From positions 15,937,073 through 16,001,072 of the forward strand of contig OW203767.1 of the NCBI GenBank assembly GCA_934045905.1: a stretch of DNA of 64,000 nt, written 5' to 3'. The number at the start of each line of letters is the position of its first letter. The first letter of the stretch is position 1. Of this stretch, positions 55,161 through 64,000 are shown one piece after another. The notes under the pieces are model-generated. The model did no database searches. It was not told the DNA's origin and saw only the letters and a list, made by a program, of their open reading frames with translations. Both the position numbers and the translations under genes were made by a program. Source of the stretch: Leuctra nigra. Lineage: Eukaryota; Arthropoda; Insecta; Plecoptera; Leuctridae.

Positions 55161-56160
55161 GCCACAGCCTAAACGGCTTAACCGATTGATCTCACATTTT
55201 TACCACGTGTGCACTTTTGGCGTCTGATTTAACCTTCACCCCATGAATTTTTTGTGCCGCCATTTTGAAACCGGAAGTGACGTTATATTTCAACAACTTA
55301 TAAACCGATTGGAGCGAAAATAGCGCCAAACGATTCGGACGGTCAACTATATGGATTATCATTAGCTAGAGACTAAACATTATGTTAACGAAACCGGAAA
55401 TGACGTAATGAAATTTGAAATACATCGATTGGCATTTCGGCAACAAAGGTTGATCCGATTATTTTGATATTTATGTATCGTATGTACTTCTGATATCTCA
55501 TTTGACTTGTTATAAAACCAACCGGAGCCGCAATTTTGAAACCGGAAGTGACATCATATCCCAAAAACGGCTAAACAGATTTGAACGCGACCAGCGCAGT
55601 TTCCTATACTAAAACCGGAAATGACGTCACACATTTTAAAAATCTCACAAATTTACATTTTGATACAATTAATACTATTTGAGACAGCTTATAATAATAT
55701 GTAATCATGTTTAAATTAAATTTCAAGGGGTCAGAGATTTCAGCCGCCATTTTGAAACCAGAAGTATCGTCGTATCTCGAATACTGGTAGACTGATCGGT
55801 ACGAATCTAGCGCTAAACGATTCGGAAGGACATCTCTATGGAATAGGAACAGTCAAACTAGAATTTTCCTATTCATGAGCCCGGAAATGACGTCATTAAA
55901 AATTAAAAATTATTATACCTAATCCCCATTCTATAAAATGTATACATATTCAGAAAGCTTAAAAAGATACACATTTGTAGATATATATATTCTAAGCAGT
56001 GCAGTAATTTCAGCAGCCATGTTGAAAACCGAAGTGTTGGCATGTCTCGGAACTGGGTTGACCGATTGGAATGAAACCTTTGCTATTCTTCATGAAAGAC
56101 CATTTAAGCAAATATATAGCAGATTTTCATTAGTAGTAACCAAATTGTAAATGGCGATTT
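55161..56160 (+). repeat. Diverged tandem units with ETS+CRE-like motifs, copy 2
   Basis: The units match the array at 3819..4640 in layout (GCCGCCATTTTGAA, ACCGGAAGTGACGTCA, ACCGATT) but are more diverged. Motif variants occur at 55270, 55393, 55541, 55614 and 55880, only some keeping an intact TGACGTCA. The array follows copy 3 of the hairpin repeat and precedes a foldback, exactly as in copy 1. Confidence 0.65.
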
Positions 56161-56241
56161 TTTTTACAGGATTTAGAAATTGTTCATTCGATTTAACTGT
56201 CACAAATTTTAAGAATAAACTAAAAAAAGGAGTGATATCCC

Positions 56242-56639
56242 CATAAAAAACACTCCTTGTAAAAATACCAGCCAAGTCTCTACAACTAAAAAAAAAGCTA
56301 TGAAATCTTAAAATTCTGCACTGAAAAGTAGTGATATCAAAAAATGGGCCAAGTCAAAGCTTTATTTGAAAATCAAAAAATACTTGGCGCATCATTTTTT
56401 TAGGGCATAATAGGTATACTATATGTATTATGTATATTTAATGTATATTTTCTATCTGGTCTATACTTCTAAACTATGTATACACGATGGGCAAAGAATT
56501 TTTTGATTTTCAAATACAGTTTTGACTTGGCCCATTTTTTGATATCACTACTTTTCAGTGCAGAATTTTAAGATTTCATAGCTTTTTTTTTAGTTGTAGA
56601 GACTTGGCTGGTATTTTTACAAGGAGTGTTTTTTATGTA
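56242..56639. mobile_element. Foldback pair related to the 4.7-5.8 kb inner arms
   Basis: Arms 56242..56395 and 56486..56639 are inverted copies of 154 bases with a 90-base centre. They share AACACTCC, ATACCAGCCAAGTCTCT, CTGAAAAG and GTGATATCAAAAAA with the 231-base arms at 4708 and 5602. It is the terminal part of the same composite repeat. Confidence 0.8.
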
Positions 56640-56789
56640 AACAATTACCCGACGATTTGTACATGTGAAATGTACATTGTACATTTGAATACGTCACGCA
56701 TGTACTATTTACTGAAAGTAAAAATAAATGTAGAATTATACTAATGTTCCATATTTTCATAATTTTATTAGTAATTATTCGCTTAGCTA

Positions 56790-59097
56790 TTTATTGAGCG
56801 AGCGTCTCCTTTTGGCTCTTTTGGCACGGACCTCTGTTTTTTTTTTTTTTGTGTCTTTTCTGTTACCTGAGGGTACACAGGTCAGAGTTTTTCTTCGATC
56901 GAGCTGAAATTTTGCACACATGTGGAGTCAACCATTTCTGTTTGCAGACCCTAATTTTTTTGAAATCCATTGATTGGTTAAAATTTAAATAAACATCTCC
57001 TGATGGTAGGTTGAAAAATGACAATGGTCTTCGATAAATCTGATCAAACTCATATTTTGGCTATACAGGTTAGAGTTTTTCTTCGATCGAGCTGAAATTT
57101 TGAACACATGTAGAGACAACCTTTTCTGTTTGCATACCCTAATTTTTTTTAAATCCATTTATTGGTTAAAATTTAAATAACTAGGAAAACGCTCAGTGTA
57201 ACGCGTTGATGAGCGAGCACGGGTACGTGCAAATTCTCGAACCGGAAATGCGTACACAACGCACAGAAAACATATACATTCATATGGAATTGATTATGAT
57301 ATCAACTTAAAAGTGTATGCTTTTCATCGAAACTTTAAAATAGCATCTAAGCACCTGGTTCATAAAGCAAATCAGAATCAATTTTCAATTGGCACTGGAA
57401 AACATTCATTTCGATACTTCATTACTGACAGATATTAAAAATGTAAATAACTTCATACGTTCTTAACTGATTGGGATGAAATTTTGTAAAATAAGAGACA
57501 ATATTGGTCTTAATGATCATGCAAAATATGAGTTTGATCAGAATTATCGAAGACCGTTTTCATTTTTCAGCCTATCAGGAGATATTTATTTAAATTTTAA
57601 CCAATGAATCTGAGTAACGCGTTGATGAGCGAGCACGGATACGCGCAACACCTCGAACCGAAATTCTGTCTATCGAAAATGTCATTAAAAGCCAATAATT
57701 CTAAAATTTCGCCACAGATTTGTATAGAAATCTCAAAACATTCCTAAAATATTGGTCCAAATAACCATGCAAAGCTTTAAGTTGATCAATTGAACCTTTA
57801 TGATTGAACTGTTCCGTGTTAATTTTCAAAAATCACAGGATCTCCTTCAAAAAATATACCTGAGACCACTCATATGATATAAGTGTGTCTACACAATATC
57901 AGATCGACTGTTGAACGGTCATTATCAGTTTCATTTGCGTTTGAAAGTTTCTGCTCTAACTACCTTGCCTTGAACTGAAGAGTCGAAGTCGCCGTGAATT
58001 TGACAGCCAACACGCTAATAGTCCGTAAAATGTCAATAACGTTTGGATTTAAACACAGATTAGTATGAAAATTGTCAAAAATGCAGATAATGTTGGACCC
58101 AACCATCATGCGAAGTTATAAGTTGATCGTTCAATCGGTTATAGTTTAAATTTCTAAAAACACAGGAAAGATGGTTTTAAATTTTAACCAATGGGAGGAT
58201 TTGGCTGAAACTTTGTTTGATTGGGTACAATGTTGGGGGTAATGACTTGTCAAAATTTCAATTTGATCAAAACAACCAATCGAAAGTTAATTTTTTTTAA
58301 ATTTGAACCAATCAATGGATTTCAAAAAAATTAGGGTCTGCAACAATCAGAAATGTTACGTACATGTGTGCAAAATTTCAGCTCGATCGAAGAAAAACTC
58401 TGACCTGTATATCGTCAGTAACAGAAAAAAAAAAAAACAAACAAAAAAAAAAACAGAGGTCCGTGCCAAAAGAGCCAAATGGAGACGCTCGCTTCGCTCG
58501 CTCAAATATCTCCTGATGGTAGGTTGAAAAATGACAATGGTCTTCGATAAATCTGATCAAACTCATATTTTGGCTATACAGGTTAGAGTTTTTCTTCGAT
58601 CGAGCTGAAATTTTGAACACATGTAGAGACAACCTTTTCTGTTTGCATACTCTAATTTTTTTTTAATCCATTTATTGGTTAAAATTTAAATAAATATTTT
58701 CTGATAGGCTGAAAAATGAAAAAGATCTTGGATAATTCTGATCAAACTCATATTTTGCATGATCATTAAGACCAACATTGTGTCTTATTTTACAAAATTT
58801 CATCCCAATCAGTTAAGAACGTATGAACTTATTGACATTTTTAATATCTGTCAGTAATGAAGTATCGAAATGAATGTTTTCCAGTGCCAATTGAATTGAA
58901 TCTGATTTGCTGTATATGTACCAGGGTGCTTAGATGCTATTTTTAAGTTTCGATGAATTGAGTTGTTGATTGAGTGATCATATTTCAATTCAATATGGAT
59001 GTATATGTTTTCTGTGCGTTGTGTACGCATTTCCGGTTCGAGAATTTGCACGTACCAGGGCTCGCTCATCAACGCGTTACACTGAGCGTTTTCCTAG
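56790..59097. mobile_element. Nest of CGCGTTGATGAGCGAGC-family elements in both orientations
   Basis: 5' signatures lie at 57181 (plus), 57612 (plus) and 59097 (minus). 3' signatures (GGAGACGCTCGCTTCGCTC or its inverse) lie at 58505 (plus) and 56790 (minus). Arms 57181..57605 and 58675..59097 form an inverted repeat of about 423 bases. A block of about 180 bases starting CTCCTGATGGTAGGTTG is directly repeated at 56997 and 58509. At least one element is inserted within another. No protein-coding capacity is visible. Confidence 0.7.
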
Positions 59098-61257
59098 TAC
59101 TAATTTCTTTAAGTTCAACATGGTTCAACATAGTCGCACGTTTTATATTTATTCAAATTATCTTGTCAACCGTTTCAATTCCTCAATAAGAATCTTCTTC
59201 GTGAATCTTCATAAAAATTTATAACAAAATATATTATAAAGGTATAGAGTATTTTTAAATAAAGTATAGGACTTCTGTAACCACCACTTGTATTCTCTGA
59301 TTAGATAATAAAATAAAACTGCAAATTGGAATTTGAATTGAATGTTTATTTAAACAGTCAAACATTCCGAGCCATTTATTACTAACAAATCACTGGTCTA
59401 GGGAGTTGCATATAAACGGTTCTAGAGCATAAATACAGTACTTGTATTAAAACATAGCTCATAACAGGTAGACTGAATTATGATCTTGCCTTCATCACAT
59501 GGATTTTCACCTCAAATGAGCTACTTGTAATTTAATTGTTCTCTGTATGTTTTGTCTTAAAATGTGTCTAAAATGTTGCTAGATTGCATTAAAAATTAGA
59601 AAGTGATTGATATGTCATGAAATTATTTTTGTTTGTGTTTGCATTCATATAAAACTGTCATCAAGGCTAATAGATGCTAATTGTGTCATTGGAATGTGGC
59701 GGGGAGAAGATGTACTCTTCTAAGCGAGCTCAAATAGTGTTTCTATTTGACTTTATTGACACTCATCGTTTTCGTATCATAATGGTCAGACTTACGTTAG
59801 ACCACATCACCGATTGTCTAAAAGTTACACGTTTCTTGTAATTCAAATGTGAGCCGAACGTAAGAAAATATGGTGGACATTATTCCATACGATGATTTAA
59901 TATCCTAAATTTTTAACGATAATTTTCAATATTGTATAAGTTGTGATTTTACGGAAACATGAAAAAAATTGTGCGAATTGATAATAATATCATTAAGAGC
60001 ACAGTACAAAACTTACAATACTTATAAAAGGAAGCAACGTTATGAAATTCTTCCTTGTAAATTAATGAGACTCATTTGGATCTTCTAGATTTAAATAAGC
60101 AAAAAACCGTTAGTCATTCAATTCCAAATTGTTTACACGCCAATTGACACAAAATTAAACACGTCTCGGACTGTGTAAACGAACGCATAATTAAAATAAG
60201 AACTTGTACTCTTTATCATGTTTCACGGCTCTAAAAACACACACAGAACATCTTTCAATCCTTATCGAAGGTATCGATTTCTCGACAAGTCTTTGTAATG
60301 TAGAACTACATGGAAGTAGAGATTACATGTGACAGAGCGAAAGATACAACAATGAAAGAAGTTTTGTATTCTCCGATACATCATTGTGAAAGCTTTTCTA
60401 TCGATATCAAGATCAAATTTGAACCGTTGATTGCGAGCTTACATCAGAATCACAAGCTTTTATTCCGAGTGGACAATCTTTTAGTCGATATTTTCAGATT
60501 CTTGTGGCTTCATTCCAAAAGGAAACCTTTCCCTGATAAGACTTAACATATTGGATAACGTGAATTTCGTCTTTGATGCACAATGAAAGGATAATCTTAT
60601 CTTCGTGTTTGAGAATTGAGTTGCTTAGTTGTAGTTCAAACGTCTTGTATTACAGACAAGATAGAATCACAATATACCAACATCTTCTATGCAAAGGAGC
60701 AAAATAGAAGTGGATTTGAAATCTGTACCTCAATAAAGAATATCAGTAAATTGATTTCTTATACAGTATAACGAGTATAGCCACACTGTGGTACTTTTTC
60801 AATTCTGTAACTATAGGCTATAATGTAAGCGTAAGGATAATTATGAACATGATATGACGATGACGATGATATGGTTTCCAGAAGAATAACTCAGTCTGGA
60901 TGGTCGTCTGTGAGAATCAAACCCGGATCTCTGAAATGCAATTCAGTGTTTTACCTCCGATGCAGCGTCAGTGCAGTGTTGCCAGAGCATTAGTGCATTT
61001 ACACTCTGTCTACTTTAATTGTATGCGAACAGTAATTTCAATTTAAACTCATTCACAAACAACGCGTCGCTGACAGTTTACTGCCACGAGTGTTATATAA
61101 AGGTATATTTGCAATTCACCGTGAACTTAAAGTTGGAGTAATTACCTTGTATTTATCAACCGAGAAAACTTTCTTCAATGTCTAGTTTCAAGGTGAATGC
61201 AAATATGCAATTCCGTACCGATAATCATAACTCGCGACTTAATTATATAGTGCATCG
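59098..61257 (-). other. Downstream intron DNA of 5-HT7, no further exon recognised
   Basis: This AT-rich stretch follows the receptor donor. I looked for TM6 (CWLPFF-like) and TM7 (NPxxY-like) coding on the minus strand and saw none here, and no GC-rich island comparable to the first exon. A SINE-like segment at 60851..60965 is listed separately. Short open frames such as the one at 60310..60546 on the plus strand have no recognisable product. Confidence 0.5.
60851..60965 (-). repeat. tRNA-derived SINE fragment
   Basis: Minus strand: GGAGGTAAAACACTGAATTG, B box GATCCGGGTTTGATTCTC, body CAGACTGAGTTATTCTTCTG, tail ATCGTCATCGTCAT. It lies within the probable 5-HT7 intron, in the same orientation as the gene. 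Confidence 0.55.
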
Positions 61258-61263
61258 ACTCAC
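61258..61263 (-). other. Splice donor GTGAGT ending the 5-HT7 exon
   Basis: The minus-strand sequence reads ACCACG|GTGAGT, a perfect metazoan donor in phase 0 after a Thr codon. The frame closes six codons beyond the donor, with Val-Ser-Arg-Cys-Thr-Ile before a stop. Introns in the third cytoplasmic loop are common in amine receptor genes, so the exon break here is expected. Confidence 0.8.
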
Positions 61264-62160
61264 CGTGGTGTTCGTGCTCGTGGTGCTGCAGCGATGCGGC
61301 TGCCGCGCGGCGGGCGAGGACGTCGTCGACAGCGTCGCCATGTTGTTGACGACGCGCGTCTCGGGGGCGCCGCCGACGCCGTTCTTCGCCACGTTGATCT
61401 GCAGGTACGACGGCTGCGTCTCCAGATGGCTCTGCGCCCGACGCTCCTCCAGCACAATCCTCCTCGCAGCTCGGAAGATCTTGTAGTACACGACGATCAT
61501 CACCGTCAACGGGATGTAGAAACTCAATAAAGTCGCGTAGATTTGGTAAGCGAAATTTTGACAGACTGAACAGGAAGGTAAATTTTCGCCTTCTCCGGCT
61601 TTGTATTCGTTCCCGAGGATGAGGAGAGGGGGGAGGCTGATGCAACCGGCGCCGAGCCAGACGAGAGAGACGCACAGGATCATGCGTCGCGGCGTCCGCT
61701 TGACGCCGTACTCCAGCGGCTTCGTGATCGCGTAGTAGCGATCGACGCTGATCATGCACAGGTTCAGGATCGACGCCGTGCAGGACAACACGTCGAAGCT
61801 GACCCAGAGGTTGCACATGATCGGGCCGAAGTTCCAGACGCCGAGGAGCTCGTAGAGGAGCGCCATCGGCATGACTAGGATGGCGACACATAAGTCGGAG
61901 ACGGCGAGGGACACGAGGAGGTAGTTACAGGGGCGGCGGAGTTTCCGCACGATGCAGACGGCGATGCAGACGAGGACGTTGCCGACGATCGTCCCGACGA
62001 TGATGCACAAGAGGAGGAAGCCGATGATGACGGCTTGCGTCGCGCCGTACGGCGAGTTCTTGCCCGGGAACCAGAAGGAGTCGTCCTCCGTGGGGGGGAG
62101 AGAACTAGAGTTACTAGATGAATACTCGGAGCAGTTCGAGTCGGTTGCGTTTCCCGCCAT
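61264..62160 (-). CDS. 5-HT7: 5-HT7-type serotonin receptor, first coding exon (TM1-TM5), 3' partial
   Basis: This exon encodes the N-terminal 299 residues of a class A biogenic-amine GPCR. The extracellular N-terminus has three glycosylation sequons (N4, N9, N17). TM1 is about residues 43-70 with the GN pair at 60-61. TM2 is about 79-104 with D89 (2.50). TM3 starts after C116, which would form the disulfide to loop 2, and holds D123 (3.32, the amine-binding Asp) and DRY at 140-142. TM4 has W168. Loop 2 has C197 and C200. TM5 is about 204-228 with T210, S213 and P217. The stretch QIYATLLSFYIPLTV followed by FRAARRIVLEERRAQSHLE is characteristic of insect 5-HT7 receptors, which are known to couple to Gs and raise cAMP. 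The start is the ATG at 62160. The frame stays open upstream to a TAG at 62283 but contains only a GTG, no ATG. The exon ends in phase 0 at GTGAGT inside loop 3, so TM6, TM7 and the C-tail are missing here. An octopamine or other amine receptor is possible but less likely. Confidence 0.9.
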
Positions 62161-62526
62161 AAATTGATCGTTGCCGGTTGGTGATGCTCGTCGGGGGGTG
62201 GAGGATCTAGTCGAAGACTGTTCCACGCTCTCGTGAAATTCCCCGATGGTCCAACATGCCTCTTGAGACGTATCACCCGTCTACATTGCAAATGATCACG
62301 TCAAGAAGATGTTCACTTCGAAAATGGGTCCATTTAGGATGCTGGAAGTTACGACTTGTCTCTCGTCGGCATTGTCAGCGGTTGAAAGCACATCACCGGC
62401 CCGCTGGCGACAGGAGAACGACGCCAGGGGGGGAGGCGTTGACCGCACATCATAGTGACCTAATCTCGTCGTTGCAGACTTCTTCTCGACATCCCTCGGG
62501 CACGACGAGGTCACTTCATCCGGCTC
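62161..62526 (-). promoter_or_regulatory. 5' leader of the 5-HT7 exon with six short upstream ORFs
   Basis: This is the non-coding part of the receptor exon between a strong splice acceptor and the start codon. Reading the minus strand I find upstream ORFs at 62519..62511 (ATG-AAG-stop), 62492..62460 (10 codons), 62453..62349 (34 codons, opening with two ATGs), 62333..62313 (6 codons), 62286..62281 (ATG directly followed by TAG) and 62257..62207 (16 codons). None overlaps the receptor start. The main ATG has G at +4 but T at -3, so its context is only moderate. Upstream ORFs generally lower or condition initiation on the main frame. That effect here is inference, and the leader boundary depends on the predicted acceptor. 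Confidence 0.6.
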
Positions 62527-62551
62527 CTGAGGGAGGAGAGAGGAGAGTTAA
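62527..62551 (-). other. Predicted splice acceptor with branch point before the 5-HT7 exon
   Basis: On the minus strand a TTAAC branch-point-like motif (62551..62547) is followed by an almost pure pyrimidine tract and CAG. The AG is at 62528-62527, so the exon would begin at 62526. The putative branch adenine lies about 21 bases from the AG, which is a normal spacing. This implies at least one further 5' exon at higher coordinates that I cannot identify. Confidence 0.6.
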
Positions 62552-64000
62552 TGACACAGATGGAATTCACGCGTGGATGCTGCGTTCTGGACCAATGCGA
62601 CTCTACAGGTGGCCGACGAACTGAGTGAGATAATTGGAAAGTACTTGGTTCGATTCAGTGGTTGAACTGCGCTTCGAGGGTAAATAGTCATTGTAAACAA
62701 GCCGAACGGGAGCTTTGAAAGTTACGTTTGAGCTTTGAAGTGGAGTACCAATCCCACGTAATGCATTTAGCGTATCTTTGAGGTAAGAATTTGTTTGCTA
62801 TCGAACGTTAAAAATGTGTTTACATAAGCAAAAACCTACTGGCTGAATTCAGTTCAGTTGCTTCGCTAATCTTTATTTATTGTGACATTTCGTTTTGTCG
62901 CTGCTTCTAGAGTTCTCTTCGAAAAGTATCCACTTTAAAGTATCAACTTTGTTCTTTCGTATAATGATGAAAGAAGAGCAATAAATGGTATATAATGGTA
63001 TATATGGTATATAATGGTATATCACGAAGATAGTTGCACCAATTATTATTTATCAATTCCGAAATCTTTCGGAATAAAATTCTACTATTCTCCGACAATT
63101 CCACGGAATTCTTTACTACTAACTGATGTTTTATTGTGCATGTCTTCTTTCCATCAAACAATATGGCTGTATCACCTGTCTGCATAACGCATACAATACC
63201 CCAACATCATGTCACATAGTTGACAGTTACAAAAGAAAAATAATCTGCGATTTGCTCCATAGGTATGTGTATTTCATATAGGCGAACTGATCCATTAAAT
63301 GTATTTCTAACGGCATTCCCGCTCATATCAGGCTGGTATATTGACATTCAATATTGATTAATACAATATTCACAATGAATTGCAATGGTTTGTAAGTATA
63401 TGCACGCGCATTATGATAAGTAACTCGAGATATTTACGTTCCATATCAATTCAATACCAACGCCAACTCTTGATATATTGTTGATTAGGGAAACTATTCT
63501 ACAATGCCAGCGAATTTGACAAGAAATGTAAGCATGTGAAGAAGTTAGAAGAAAATACCATGCCAGCATTTAAATAAGGAGTTGATATTAAATAATTTTC
63601 AAATACAATGTTGTAAAGAGAAGATCTTGAAAATAAACGTACCTATAATAAATAAATACTCACATAGTACTACTGGTATAATAAAATATATTTATATAGG
63701 AATTTGAATATTAACAGACAACGTTATAAGGATAAATTTGCAAAAATAATACAGGAAATATATGATGTATTGATTTTGTAATCTAGATGGTTTCATATTT
63801 AAATACATTTAGTTTGCTCAATGTCACAGGCTTCAGTTTACACAAATAAATACTTCAAAGTAAGATTTATCACCTCAATAAATTTACGTTCATATCACGT
63901 AAACTACTAGTCTCACATAATAATTCTCTGCAAAGAAAATTACATTTCCCACTCTCATAAAACCATTTTCCAATAAGTTTCCAACAAGAAAACAACTTGA
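62552..64000. other. Region upstream of the 5-HT7 exon, no gene recognised
   Basis: On the minus strand this is 5' of the predicted acceptor and is therefore probably intron or promoter-side DNA. It becomes strongly AT-rich towards the right edge. A short (ATGGTATAT)-like tandem lies at about 62985..63025. No coding frame here looks real and no promoter can be assigned. Confidence 0.5.

Noticed and set aside
61175..61891. Arg/His-rich minus-strand frame and other overlapping frames in the receptor exon
   Set aside because: Shadow frames of the 5-HT7 exon. Only the frame with seven-transmembrane motifs is meaningful.

Overview
The window looks like gene-poor, AT-rich nuclear DNA from an insect with a large, repeat-laden genome. 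I lean towards a hemipteran, but only weakly. The animal assignment rests on one clear coding exon with eukaryotic splice sites, long (GA)n, (CT)n and (C)n tracts, tRNA-derived SINEs, and many short inverted-repeat transposons with target-site duplications. No bacterial, viral or organellar gene organisation is visible. || The only confidently supported gene lies at the right end on the minus strand. A GC-rich exon at 61264..62526 carries the start codon and transmembrane segments 1-5 of an insect 5-HT7-type serotonin receptor. It ends at a GTGAGT donor in the third cytoplasmic loop. It opens at a strong acceptor (branch-point-like TTAAC, long pyrimidine tract, CAG). The 366-base leader between acceptor and start codon holds six short upstream ORFs. 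The exon(s) for TM6-TM7 and the C-tail were not found in the rest of the window. On the minus strand everything at lower coordinates is downstream, so up to about 61 kb could be intron, although intergenic DNA cannot be excluded. || The other 95 percent is a repeat landscape. Main pieces from left to right: C-runs and a CpG-dense patch (2.0-2.2 kb); a composite of nested inverted repeats (3.2-6.2 kb) whose left half carries five identical ETS+CRE composite sites; a 233-base (GA)n tract (9.3 kb) next to a CTCF-like site; a recurring family with the 5' signature CGCGTTGATGAGCGAGC (13.9, 15.1, 21.8, 23.5, 30.2, 57-59 kb) that resembles Helentron-associated elements; a TA-flanked MITE (22.1 kb); a near-perfect palindrome flanked by TTAA (23.1-23.5 kb); a TA-flanked MITE (29.55 kb); a 60-base minisatellite of two subtypes (31.0-32.6 kb) split by a MITE with a 3-base duplication; a GC-rich retroposon 3' end (34.1-34.66 kb); a hAT-type MITE with an 8-base duplication (35.3 kb); a reverse-transcriptase C-terminal remnant (36.7 kb); tRNA-derived SINEs (39.9, 46.8, 48.8, 60.9 kb); a tRNA-like hairpin (45.0 kb); an 82-base triplication (45.2 kb); a 30-base coding-phase minisatellite (48.0 kb); a TTAA-flanked element (51.2 kb); and a second copy of the ETS/CRE composite element with its own foldback (54.8-56.6 kb). 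|| Most open frames over 60 codons in this window are fortuitous, many lack an ATG, and several are simply minisatellite translations. I found no convincing new protein system. The most interesting non-genic signals are the transposon-borne YY1/ETS/CRE motif array, the uORF-loaded receptor leader, and the nested inverted-repeat composites.
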